From assembly GCA_038239195.1 (NCBI GenBank), contig JBBSEZ010000084.1, positions 1 through 27,236 of the forward strand: 27,236 nucleotides of DNA, read 5' to 3'. Positions 17,032-24,600 of the stretch are shown piece by piece (the first letter of the stretch is position 1; each line of letters opens with the position of its first letter). Both the position numbers and the translations under genes were made by a program. The stretch comes from JBBSEZ01 sp038239195. Its GTDB lineage: Bacteria; Planctomycetota; Planctomycetia; Gemmatales; Gemmataceae. The notes below the pieces were generated by a model. That model was not told the DNA's origin, searched no databases, and saw nothing but the letters and a program-made list of their open reading frames with translations.

Positions 17032-18357
17032 GTGAACCTGACGATCACGCTGGCGGGACACACTGCCGACTGGCGCTTTCGAGACAGCGCCGCCCTGGGC
17101 TCGTGGCTGGCGTTGGCGCCGTGGCAGGGGCGGGGCGAAGTGCGCGTCGTGCGCATCAGCTCCGCCGAACTGGCGCCGACGTTCCTTGCCGGGCTGCGCC
17201 GTGAGGTGCGAGCGCACGACGACGGGCGCAGCGGGGTAGCGTTTCATGAGGTGGGCACTGCCGACAGGGCCGGGGGCCTTCCCGCTGCGGTGGCCGACCT
17301 GCTGGAAGTCCCGCCGGGGCTCAATCGATTCGAGGTAATCCAGGAAACGGCGCGGCGCCTTTCGGGACGGCCCGGCGTGGTCCTGGTGCCGCCCGCCGCG
17401 GGCTCGGCGCCGCCCCGCCCGCAGGCGCTCGACGAGGCGCGCGACTGGCTACAGCGGCTGCGCAAGGCGGACGCCGGCGTGCAGGCGGCCGTGTTGCTGC
17501 TGGACACGTCACGCCAGCGCCTGGGGGCGACGGTCTTCGACCTCTCGGTCGGCCTGCCCGTCGATCGGCTCCTGGCCGGGCCCGGCGCCAACGCGGGGGC
17601 GCTATGGCGCGGCTACCTGCATCACCGCCTTGCCTGGGAGTCGGCCGGCGACCCCGAGCGGGCCGCCCGCGCGCAAAGCGCGGTGGCAAGGCTCTCCGCC
17701 GGCGCCGATGCCGACTTCGAGCGCCTGCTCAACGACACCGCCCGCGCCGCGCACGACGCCCTGCCCGGGGCCGTGCGCCAGGACGCCAAGCAATACCTCG
17801 AGGAGCGCGTCAAACCGACGCGCACGCGCGGCTGGCTGACGCAGCGCGCCGCCGACCTGGAGCAGCAGCGGCTCCTGTGGCGGCCGCGCGGCGCGACGGC
17901 CAACCACGTCCCGGCGCCGTGGCTGGCGCGGGCCTTCCTGCTGGCCCGCGCCGTCCCGGTGTGCGAGCTGCCGCTGCGCGACTGCCTGGTGTGCGCGCCG
18001 CTGGCCCACGAACTGCTCGACCGCTGCTTCGACCTCGAAGGCCAGGAGCGCGCCGCCCTCTGGGCGGCGCGCAGCGATAGCGCCCCGCCCGACCGGGCCG
18101 TCGAGCGCTGGCAATCGTTCCGCGAGCCGAGCTCGTTTCAGGCGGCGCTCTACCCGCCGGGATGTCCGGCCCGGCCGGAGGACGCCTGGCCCTTCGCCAC
18201 CTTCGGCGAGTTCCTGAGCGTGCTGGCGCCCGAGGGGCCTCGGCGCGACGCGTGGTACGATTTGCTCAACCTGCGCAACCACGTCGCTCACGGACACTAC
18301 GTCGCCTGGGCGGCGGTGGAGAAGCTGCGCCAGGTGGAGGACGTGTTGCTGGCGTGA
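17032..18357 (+). CDS. Protein with C-terminal HEPN-like motif, partner of the large ATPase
   Basis: 441 residues from GTG 17032, preceded by the purine run AGGGGGGAG (17021-17029). An upstream GTG at 16933 lies in the octamer repeat and would add 33 low-quality residues. The N-terminal 190 residues appear alpha/beta (LTITLAGHTADWRF, EVRVVRISS, GVVLVPPAA, AAVLLLDTS), with alternating strands and helices but no Walker motif. The middle is helical and basic. The last 60 residues hold LLNLRNHVAHGHYVAWAAVEKL: Arg415 and His420 make the R-x4-H signature of HEPN domains, many of which are metal-independent RNases in toxin-antitoxin, CRISPR and abortive-infection systems. Given the upstream ATPase, a regulated RNase effector is a reasonable inference. 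A catalytically silent HEPN or a purely structural role is possible, since the match is short. It is clearly transcribed in the same direction as the ATPase gene. Confidence 0.72.
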   Translation: MNLTITLAGHTADWRFRDSAALGSWLALAPWQGRGEVRVVRISSAELAPTFLAGLRREVRAHDDGRSGVAFHEVGTADRAGGLPAAVADLLEVPPGLNRFEVIQETARRLSGRPGVVLVPPAAGSAPPRPQALDEARDWLQRLRKADAGVQAAVLLLDTSRQRLGATVFDLSVGLPVDRLLAGPGANAGALWRGYLHHRLAWESAGDPERAARAQSAVARLSAGADADFERLLNDTARAAHDALPGAVRQDAKQYLEERVKPTRTRGWLTQRAADLEQQRLLWRPRGATANHVPAPWLARAFLLARAVPVCELPLRDCLVCAPLAHELLDRCFDLEGQERAALWAARSDSAPPDRAVERWQSFREPSSFQAALYPPGCPARPEDAWPFATFGEFLSVLAPEGPRRDAWYDLLNLRNHVAHGHYVAWAAVEKLRQVEDVLLA

Positions 18358-18420
18358 GCGAGTCGCCGGTCGGGGCGAATGGGGCGAGGGCCGCCGCTTG
18401 CGGCTTCGCGTCCGGGCGGG

Positions 18421-18949
18421 TCAGAGCTCGGCCTTCTTGCGAAACGGGGAGAGGGTGCGCGACTTCAGCGCCAGGTCGATGCAGCCCGTCAGGCGAACCG
18501 CGTCGGAGACCGCCTGAATGCCGTCCCGCCTCCACCTCGGCCAACACCGCTTCGGCATCGAGCGCCTCCAGGCCCTACTCGACCTCGCTTCGGCGAGCCC
18601 GCACGGCGGTCTGCGCCAACTGCGCGACCTTGCCCGTCAGATTGACGACGATTGCCCCGACGCGAAAGTGGTCGCCGCGATAGGGGGAGGGGCGCACGTC
18701 CAACCAGATGCCGCCCGGGGACTGGGGCAGGCGCCCGAACCTCTCCGGATCCGGCGCGATCCGCACCTCGATCGGCAGCGCCCAGGGCACGCCGCACGTG
18801 TCCAGCCAGCCGACGAACGTCACCTGGGCCGCCCGCGCCCCCAGCAGCCAGAGCAGCAGCGGCAGCGCGTCCAGGCGCAGCAGAAAGCGACTTGCCCGGT
18901 CGTAGAGGTTGCCCGGCCGGCCGGGGGCCGTGGCGAGCGCTCGGCTCAT
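18421..18949 (-). pseudogene. Decayed planctomycete hypothetical gene (possibly PD-(D/E)XK-related)
   Basis: From ATG 18947-18949 the minus strand reads NLYDRASRFLLRLDALPLLLWLLG, VTFVGWLDT, WALPIEVRIAPDPERFGRL, GGIWLDVRPSPYRGDHFRVGAIVVNLTGK, a pattern I recall from a family expanded in Gemmata/Isosphaera relatives. It is damaged: residues expected between GWLDT and WALPIE are missing, an in-frame TAG at 18575-18577 follows EVE, and the same frame continues as GLEALDAEAVLAEVEAGR, which fits the family. After that the coding sense moves to another frame (DGIQAVSDAV...LALKSRTLSPFRKKAEL) ending at TGA 18421-18423, which may belong to a different lost gene. A 125-residue product (18575-18949) could still be made. 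The function of the intact family is unknown to me; the PD-(D/E)XK link is a guess from the ALPIE strand. Confidence 0.6.
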
Positions 18950-19433
18950 CCGGTGGGCCTCTTCCCGTCGTGCGATAGTGCGGCAAGGTTGCGGGCGGGA
19001 GATGCACGCAGGTTGCTTTCGCGCTCCTCGGGGCCCGCCCGCGAGAAGCACGTAGGGCGTCGTCGCGCACCCCGGGCCCCGCCCGCGAGCTCGCAGGGAG
19101 TACGCTGTCGCAACGGGGCTATACCCGGATGCGGCCCCGGTGGCGCTTCACCTTCCCCGACGTTCGCGGGCGGAACGCGGGGAGCACGACCTCGACCTCA
19201 ACCCCTTGCGGCTGTCCCGAATGAGGCCCCGGTTGGAGCAACCCGTGGGCACGACGCGCCCTCCCCGATCTTTGCCGAGCGCAGCCCACGGGCCCCGACG
19301 GCGACCGACGCCCCTCCCGAAGCCCTGGCCGCGCTCGCCGTTGACGCTCCTCCTTGCCCGCTCTACAACGTTCAGCAGGACACCACCCCCGCACAGGACG
19401 TGCCGTCACCCTTCGACGGGAGGCCTTGCGCGC
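18950..19433. other. Intergenic region with folE promoter
   Basis: No gene is seen here. Frames on both strands are arginine/proline-rich shadows. A near-repeat of a GGGCCCGCCCGCGAG-like segment occurs twice around 19033 and 19075. The only strong signal is the promoter-like pair at 19341-19369 described separately. Confidence 0.45.
19341..19369 (+). promoter_or_regulatory. Sigma70-like promoter of the folE cluster
   Basis: TTGACG (19341-19346, five of six matches to TTGACA) and TACAAC (19364-19369, four of six matches to TATAAT) are separated by exactly 17 bases. Transcription would start near 19376, giving a leader of about 58 bases before the folE ATG. It is the best promoter match I noticed in the window. 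Confidence 0.55.
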
Positions 19434-20006
19434 ATGACCAAGCCGGTTGACCTGCCTCGCATCGAGGCGGCCGTGCGCGAGGTCCTCCTGGCCGTCGGCG
19501 AAGACCCCGAGCGCGAGGGACTGCTCGAGACCCCCGCCCGCGTCGCCCGCATGTACGCCGAGGTCTTCGCCGGCCTCCACGCCGACCCCCGCGAGTACCT
19601 GCGCAAGACGTTCACCCAGAAATACGACGAGATGGTGATCGAGCGCGACATCCGCTTCGCATCGATGTGTGAACATCATTTGCTGCCCTTCGTTGGCAGG
19701 GCCCACGTCGCCTACCTCCCCAAGGGCAAGATCGTCGGCCTGAGCAAGCTCGCCCGCGTCGTCGAAACGCTCTCGCGCCGGCCCCAGGTCCAGGAGCGCA
19801 TGACCGAGGAACTGGCCGACCTGCTCATGGCGGAGCTGTCCCCGCGTGGCGTCGGCATCGTCCTCGAGGCGTCGCACACCTGCATGACCATCCGCGGCAT
19901 CCGCAAGCCCGACGCGCTGTGCATCACCAGTTCCATGCGCGGCGCCTTTCGCGACAACCCGGCCACGCGCAGCGAGCTCATGGCCCTCATCTCCGGCGGG
20001 CGGTGA
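19434..20006 (+). CDS. folE: GTP cyclohydrolase I
   Basis: 190 residues. The enzyme converts GTP to 7,8-dihydroneopterin triphosphate, the first step of folate (and queuosine-type) biosynthesis, in the cytoplasm as a toroidal oligomer. The family signatures are complete: GEDPEREGLLETPARVARMY at the start, then the zinc and active-site motif CEHHLLPFVGRAHVAYLPKGKIVGLSKL, VQERMTEELAD and SHTCMTIRGIRK. The zinc ligands would be Cys79, His82 and Cys150. The length is typical for the catalytic core without a long N-terminal extension. The start is ATG 19434 with GGGAGG about 10 bases upstream (19418-19423). It is the first gene after the promoter at 19341-19369 and is followed 3 bases after its stop by a membrane-protein gene. 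Confidence 0.96.
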   Translation: MTKPVDLPRIEAAVREVLLAVGEDPEREGLLETPARVARMYAEVFAGLHADPREYLRKTFTQKYDEMVIERDIRFASMCEHHLLPFVGRAHVAYLPKGKIVGLSKLARVVETLSRRPQVQERMTEELADLLMAELSPRGVGIVLEASHTCMTIRGIRKPDALCITSSMRGAFRDNPATRSELMALISGGR

Positions 20007-20009
20007 ACG

Positions 20010-20771
20010 ATGCTCGCCCTCTTCTGCCTCCGCCTCGCCGCAGGCCTCCTCGCCTGCCTGCTGCTGCTCTCGCCCTCCTCCGCGGCCGGCCCGCGCCCCC
20101 TCGTCAGCCCGCGCTTCTACCGCACCCACTTCCTCACCGTCCTTGCCCTCGCCTGCGCCGCCCTGCTCCTCCTCCGCGACAGCGCTAGTTGGCCCGTCCT
20201 GGCCGCCCTCGGCGCTGCCCTCGGCCTTGCCTTCCTCGGCTCCCTCTCCTGGTCGCTCGAAGGCGCCCCCGGCGGAACGGCCCTCCTCGTCCTCGCGCTG
20301 CTCGCCCTGCTCGCTGGCCTGGCGCTGCACGAGACCGCTCCCCCCGCCTCGCCCGCGCGGGCGCTTCTGGGCGGGCTGACCTCGGCCGCCTATCTCGGCG
20401 CCGCCCTCACGGCCATGCTCCTCGGCCACTCCTACCTCATCGCCCCGGCCATGTCGATCGCCCCGCTCATGCGCATCCTGGCGGCGCTCGCCCTCGCGCT
20501 GGGGGCACGCGCCCTGGTGGACGGGGGCGCGCTCGGTCACTGGACCGCCGGGCATTCGCTGGGTACTCTGGAAGGAGACGTGCTCCTGTGGCTGCCGGTG
20601 CGCTGGGCCGTCGGCTTCGTCGCGCCGCTCGTGCTCACCTGGATGGCCTGGCAGACGGCCCGCATCCGCTCCACGCAGTCGGCGACGGGGATCCTGTACG
20701 TCGTCGTGATTTTTTGCTTCCTCGGCGAACTGACCGGGCTGCTGCTCCGCCAGACCGGCGTCACGCTGTGA
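20010..20771 (+). CDS. Polytopic membrane protein, unknown function
   Basis: 253 residues, starting at ATG 20010 just 3 bases after the folE stop, so it is almost certainly co-transcribed. It is very hydrophobic, with about seven or eight predicted membrane segments: an N-terminal LFCLRLAAGLLACLLLL, then FLTVLALACAALLLL, VLAALGAALGLAFL, ALLVLALLALLAGLAL, GLTSAAYLGAALTAMLLGHSYLIAP, ILAALALALGARAL, AVGFVAPLVLTWMAW and GILYVVVIFCFLGELTGLLL. The loop GHSYLIAPAMSIAPLMRI contains a histidine and looks conserved in planctomycete relatives I recall, but I cannot name the family. Its stop overlaps the next gene's region within two bases. A transport or heme/quinone-linked membrane role is possible but unsupported. 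Confidence 0.8.
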   Translation: MLALFCLRLAAGLLACLLLLSPSSAAGPRPLVSPRFYRTHFLTVLALACAALLLLRDSASWPVLAALGAALGLAFLGSLSWSLEGAPGGTALLVLALLALLAGLALHETAPPASPARALLGGLTSAAYLGAALTAMLLGHSYLIAPAMSIAPLMRILAALALALGARALVDGGALGHWTAGHSLGTLEGDVLLWLPVRWAVGFVAPLVLTWMAWQTARIRSTQSATGILYVVVIFCFLGELTGLLLRQTGVTL

Positions 20772-20772
20772 G

Positions 20773-21282
20773 ATGCTCTCAAAGGCCGATCCTGTGAACA
20801 TTCGCTTCCCCTGTCCGATGTGTGAGTGTCCCGGCCGAGCGCCCTCCGGCGCCCCGGCCGAGTGGCACTGTCCGGGCTGCGACCACGCCCTGCGCCTGCC
20901 GGGCGCCGACGAGCCCCTCTCGGCCTGCGCCGTCTGCGGCAACGCGGAGCTCTACCGCAAGAAGGACTTTCCGCATGGCCTGGGCATGACGATCCTGGTC
21001 GGCGCTTGCCTGACCTCGACGGTCGCCTACTGGCTCTACGACAAGGTGCTCACCTGGGCCATCCTGCTCGGCTCGGCTGCCTTCGATGGCCTGCTCTACC
21101 TGTGGGTCAAGGACGTCGTCGTCTGCTACCGCTGCAACGCCCACCACCGCGCCGTCTCGCACAGCGAGGCCGTCCCGCCCTTCGAGCTGACCGTCCACGA
21201 GCGCTACCGCCAGGAGCGGATGCGCCGCGAGGACCTCGAAAAGGACAGGGCAACCTCCATCCCGGGCCCCCCGAATCGCTGA
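20773..21282 (+). CDS. Zinc-ribbon membrane protein, unknown function
   Basis: 169 residues from ATG 20773, one base after the TGA of the membrane-protein gene. An alternative start is GTG 20794 with AAAGG 8 bases upstream, giving NIRFPCPMC at the N-terminus, which looks natural for this kind of protein. It carries cysteine pairs CPMC (first pair), CPGC and CAVC, and after the membrane part CYRC, consistent with two zinc ribbons. Two hydrophobic segments (GMTILVGACLTSTVAYWLYD and ILLGSAAFDGLLYLWV) lie between the pairs. A charged cytoplasmic tail (HERYRQERMRREDLEKDR) ends the protein. It sits between the membrane protein and the dehydrogenase, and a partner role in redox or assembly is conceivable, but nothing in the sequence proves it. 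Confidence 0.78.
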   Translation: MLSKADPVNIRFPCPMCECPGRAPSGAPAEWHCPGCDHALRLPGADEPLSACAVCGNAELYRKKDFPHGLGMTILVGACLTSTVAYWLYDKVLTWAILLGSAAFDGLLYLWVKDVVVCYRCNAHHRAVSHSEAVPPFELTVHERYRQERMRREDLEKDRATSIPGPPNR

Positions 21283-21303
21283 TCGCCGAGGGAGGCCATT
21301 GCC

Positions 21304-24231
21304 GTGGGCCCCGAACAGCGGAAACGCATCCGCGACGACCTGAAGGGCATCGTCCGCGGGGAACTGCTCTTCGACGACCTGTCGCGCGTCCTCTACGCCA
21401 CCGACGCCTCCATCTTCGAGGTGCAACCGCTCGGCGTCGCGTTGCCGCGCGACGAGGACGACGTCTGTGCCCTCGTCCGCTACGCCGCCGAGAACAAGTT
21501 GCCCCTCGTGCCGCGCGGCGCCGGCACCGGCGTCGCCGGCGAATCGCTCGGCCCGGGGCTGGTGCTCGACCTCAGCAAGCACTTTCGCTCCATCCTCGCG
21601 CTCGACGCCGACACCGTGCGCCTCCAGCCCGGCGTGGTCTATCGCGACCTGACTCGCGAGCTGGCCCGCGTAGGACGACGCTTCGCGCCCGACCCGGCCG
21701 GCGTCGAGTGTACCCTCGGCGGAATGCTCGCCAACAACGCCTCGGGGGCGCGGGCCGTGCGCTTCGGCTTCACGCGCGACCACGTCGCCGCCTTGCGCGT
21801 GGTGCTGGACAGCGGGGACGCTGCCGCCATCGAGCGCCGCTCGCGCTGGCCGGCCGTCGAGACGTCGCCCAGCCGGCTCGAGGACGTCGTCTCCTCCACC
21901 GCGACCTTGTTGCAGCAGAACGCCGGACTCATCAAGGCCTCCCAGCCGCGCACGCCCTTCAACCGCTGCGGCTACCTGCTCCACGACGTCCTCGCCGGCG
22001 AGCAACTCGACCTCGCCCGGCTGCTGGTCGGCTCCGAGGGCACGCTGGCGGTCTTCACCGAGGCGACGCTGCGTACGGTCCCGCTCCCCGGCGGTCGGGC
22101 CCTCGCGCTGTGCGCCTTCGCCACCCTGGACGATGCCTTGCGGGCGGCGCGCGCGGCGATGGCCAGCTCCCCGACGGCCTGCGAGCTGCTCGACCGGCGG
22201 CTGCTGAGGCTGGCGCGCGGCGATCCGTCGGTGGCCGAGTTGGTGCCGATGAACGCCGAGGCCGTGCTGCTGATCGAGCACGAAGGCGATTCCCCCGCCG
22301 AGGCGCGCAAGACGGCGCTCGACGTGGCGGAGTGGCTCCAGCGCGGCGAGAAGCTGGCCTTCCTCGCCCTCGTGGCCAGCGACGACCACGAGATCGAGCG
22401 CTTCTGGCAGGTCCGCAGCGCGGCGCTGCCGAGCCTCTACGGTTTGCGCGGCGCCACCCAACCGCTCGCCTTCGTCGAGGACGTCGGCGTTCCGCCGGAC
22501 GCGCTGCCGGCCTACCTGCACCGCGTGCAGGAAGTGCTCCAGCGCCACGAGACGACCGCCTCGTTCCTGATTCATGCCGGGACGGGGCAGGTCCACATGC
22601 GGCCGTTTCTCGACCTGCGCGGGCCGGACGACGCGGGCAAGCTGTGGGCCCTCGCGGACGACGTCTACGCCATCGCCCTCGACCTGGGCGGGACGATCAG
22701 CGCCCAGCACGGCTGCGGGCTGGCGCGCACCCCATGGGTCGAGCGCCAGTACGGCCGGCTGACGCCCGTCCTGCGCGAGCTCAAGGCGATCTTCGACCCG
22801 GGCTATCTCTTCAACCCCGGCAAGATCGTCGCCCCGCCCACTGGCCTGCCGTCCTGGCCGTTGCGCCACCAGGCGCGCGCCAAGGAGAGCGCGCGCCCGA
22901 CCACGCTCCTCCACTGGCCCGCCGAGGCGGGGCCCGCCGTCGAGAGCGCCACCTGCAACGGCTGCGGGCAGTGCCGCACCGAACAGGCGCCGCAGCGCAT
23001 GTGCCCGATCTTCCGCAGCACGCACGACGAGGCGGCCACCCCGCGCGCCAAGGCCAACCTGATGCGCTTCCTGCTCCAGCCGGAAACCGACCCGCGCCTG
23101 CTGCCGTCCGACGAGGTGCGCGCCGTCGCCGATCTGTGCGTCAATTGCAAGATGTGCGCTCGCGAATGTCCCGCGAAGGTGGACGTCCCCAAGTTGATGC
23201 TCGAGGCCAAGGCGGCCAACGTCGCCCGGCACGGCATGGACCGCAGCGACTGGGTGCTGGCGCGCACCGAGAGCTTCGCCAGCGTCGGCAGCGCGATGGC
23301 GCCCCTGGTCAATCGGCTGCTGTCCAGCCCCGTGTCGCGCTGGCTGCTGGAGAAGGTCTTCGGCGTCTCGCGCCGCCGCCGCCTGCCGGCCTTCGCCGCG
23401 CGCGACTTCATGCGCCTTGCCCGGAGGCGCGGCTGGACGCGCAAGCCGCGCTCGGCCCGGCCGCGCGTCGCCTACTTCGTGGACGTCTTCGCCAACTACA
23501 ACGACCCGCTCATCGCCGAGTCCGTCGTGGCCGTGCTCCACCACAACGGCATCGAGGTGTACGTCCCGCCGGGGCAGACGGGCTGCGGCATGGCGCCGTT
23601 GACCTACGGCGACGTCGAGGGCGCGCGCGAGGCGGTGCAGCGCAACATGCGGGTGCTCGCCGACGTGGCCCGCGAGGGCTTTCCCATCCTCTGCTCCGAG
23701 CCGACGGCGGCCCTGATGCTGCGCCAGGACGCGCTCGCCCTGGCCGATGGCCCCGACGCGGCGGTGGTGGCAGCGCAGACCGTCGAATGTACCTCCTACC
23801 TGTGGGGGCTGCACTTGCAGGGACAATTGCGTACCGACTTCCAACCGTTGGGCCTGTCCGTCGGGCACCACGTGCCATGCCACGTGAAGGCGCTCGGCAA
23901 GGCGCCGGCGGGCCCGGCGCTGTTGGCCCTGATACCCGGCCTGCGCGTCCACACCATCGACGTGAGCTGTTCGGGCATGGCGGGGACGTTCGGCCTCAAG
24001 GCGATCAATTACGACCTCTCCCTGGAGTCGGGCAGGCCTATGCTGGAAGAGCTGGCCCGGCCGCGCCACCTGGTCGGTTCGACGGAGTGCAGCGCCTGCC
24101 GCCTCCAGATGGAAGACGGCGCGGGCAAGCGCACCCTGCACCCGGTGCAGTACCTGGCGCTTGCCTACGGGCTGGTGCCCGAGCTGCTCGACCGGCTGCG
24201 CCAACCCATCGGAAAGCGGGTGCTGCCTTGA
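21304..24231 (+). CDS. FAD/Fe-S 2-hydroxyacid dehydrogenase (YdiJ / GlcD-GlpC fusion type)
   Basis: 975 residues from GTG 21304, with a purine-rich GAGGGAGG 9 bases upstream. Domain order: an FAD-binding (PCMH/FAD_binding_4) half with LPLVPRGAGTGVAGES near residues 67-82 and GGMLANNASGAR; an FAD-oxidase C-terminal half with HAGTGQVHMRPF, GGTISAQHGCG and FDPGYLFNPGKI; two 4Fe-4S ligand sets, Cys551/554/557/567 (CNGCGQC...CP) and Cys612/615/618/622 (CVNCKMCARECP); and a cysteine-rich CCG-type region with GCGMAP, HVPCHVK, CSGMAG and ECSACRLQM. This is the layout of YdiJ, the D-2-hydroxyglutarate dehydrogenase of E. coli, and of GlcD/GlpC-like D-lactate or glycolate dehydrogenases. It oxidises a 2-hydroxyacid and passes electrons through FAD and Fe-S clusters to a membrane acceptor. 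The substrate cannot be told from sequence. Its stop overlaps the moaD start by 4 bases. Confidence 0.88.
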   Translation: MGPEQRKRIRDDLKGIVRGELLFDDLSRVLYATDASIFEVQPLGVALPRDEDDVCALVRYAAENKLPLVPRGAGTGVAGESLGPGLVLDLSKHFRSILALDADTVRLQPGVVYRDLTRELARVGRRFAPDPAGVECTLGGMLANNASGARAVRFGFTRDHVAALRVVLDSGDAAAIERRSRWPAVETSPSRLEDVVSSTATLLQQNAGLIKASQPRTPFNRCGYLLHDVLAGEQLDLARLLVGSEGTLAVFTEATLRTVPLPGGRALALCAFATLDDALRAARAAMASSPTACELLDRRLLRLARGDPSVAELVPMNAEAVLLIEHEGDSPAEARKTALDVAEWLQRGEKLAFLALVASDDHEIERFWQVRSAALPSLYGLRGATQPLAFVEDVGVPPDALPAYLHRVQEVLQRHETTASFLIHAGTGQVHMRPFLDLRGPDDAGKLWALADDVYAIALDLGGTISAQHGCGLARTPWVERQYGRLTPVLRELKAIFDPGYLFNPGKIVAPPTGLPSWPLRHQARAKESARPTTLLHWPAEAGPAVESATCNGCGQCRTEQAPQRMCPIFRSTHDEAATPRAKANLMRFLLQPETDPRLLPSDEVRAVADLCVNCKMCARECPAKVDVPKLMLEAKAANVARHGMDRSDWVLARTESFASVGSAMAPLVNRLLSSPVSRWLLEKVFGVSRRRRLPAFAARDFMRLARRRGWTRKPRSARPRVAYFVDVFANYNDPLIAESVVAVLHHNGIEVYVPPGQTGCGMAPLTYGDVEGAREAVQRNMRVLADVAREGFPILCSEPTAALMLRQDALALADGPDAAVVAAQTVECTSYLWGLHLQGQLRTDFQPLGLSVGHHVPCHVKALGKAPAGPALLALIPGLRVHTIDVSCSGMAGTFGLKAINYDLSLESGRPMLEELARPRHLVGSTECSACRLQMEDGAGKRTLHPVQYLALAYGLVPELLDRLRQPIGKRVLP

Positions 24232-24473
24232 CCTGTCGCGTCTACCTGTTCGCGCGGGCCCGGGATCTTGCCAGGGCCAACGCCGTGCTGGTCGAGCTGC
24301 CGCCTGGCGCCACGGTCGGGGAACTGCGCCAGCGCCTGGGCGCTGAATGGCCGGCGCTGGCGGCGCTGCTCGAACGGTCCGCCCTGGCCGTCGAGAACGA
24401 ATTTGCGGGCGATGACGTGGTGTTGCCCGACGGGGCGGAGATTGCCCTGCTGCCGCCCGTTAGCGGCGGATAG
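24228..24473 (+). CDS. moaD: Molybdopterin synthase small subunit (sulfur carrier)
   Basis: 81 residues with a ubiquitin-like fold expected from CRVYLFARARDLA, VELPPGATVGELRQRL, LAVENEFAGDDVVLPDGAEIALLPPVSGG. The C-terminal Gly-Gly is required for adenylation and thiocarboxylation, and the PPVSGG ending is diagnostic. The start is TTG 24228, whose last two bases overlap the dehydrogenase stop (TTGA), so translational coupling is likely; no other start fits. MoaD donates sulfur to cyclic pyranopterin monophosphate together with MoaE in the cytoplasm. The following moaE gene lies 127 bases on, separated by tandem hairpins. The activating MoeB/MoaD-adenylyltransferase is not in the window. Confidence 0.93.
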   Translation: MTCRVYLFARARDLARANAVLVELPPGATVGELRQRLGAEWPALAALLERSALAVENEFAGDDVVLPDGAEIALLPPVSGG

Positions 24474-24521
24474 AATAGGAGGGGCCCCCTTTCGGCGAGC
24501 GGCACGAACTCGGTTTTTGTA

Positions 24522-24565
24522 GGACGGCTCGGGAGAGCCGTCCGGACGGCTCAGGAGGGCCGTCC
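24522..24565. repeat. Two tandem 22-base palindromes between moaD and moaE
   Basis: Each unit has a 9-base stem, GGACGGCTC, a 4-base loop and a complementary arm. The first (24522-24543) is perfect. The second (24544-24565) has one T-G wobble and the loop AGGA in place of GGGA. A T5 run lies just before them (24514-24518) rather than after, so they are poor intrinsic terminators for the plus strand, though on the minus strand they would be followed by an A/T stretch. They look like a REP-type doublet and may stabilise moaD mRNA or separate its expression from that of moaE. Confidence 0.75.
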
Positions 24566-24600
24566 GACGAGGCTGCTCGTCGCGCTGGCACGAGGTTGCG

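Noticed and set aside
20779..24204. 1141-residue open frame on the minus strand opposite the membrane proteins and the dehydrogenase, and a similarly long plus-strand frame (20826-24473)
   Set aside because: Both are shadows of GC-rich genes with strong third-position bias. They are rich in Arg/Ala/Gly with no domain, and the real frames carry full FAD, Fe-S and zinc-ribbon motifs. Only the last part of the plus frame (24228-24473) is real, as moaD.
24474..24600. Moco riboswitch upstream of moaE
   Set aside because: The region holds only two simple tandem hairpins and lacks the multi-stem architecture expected of that riboswitch.
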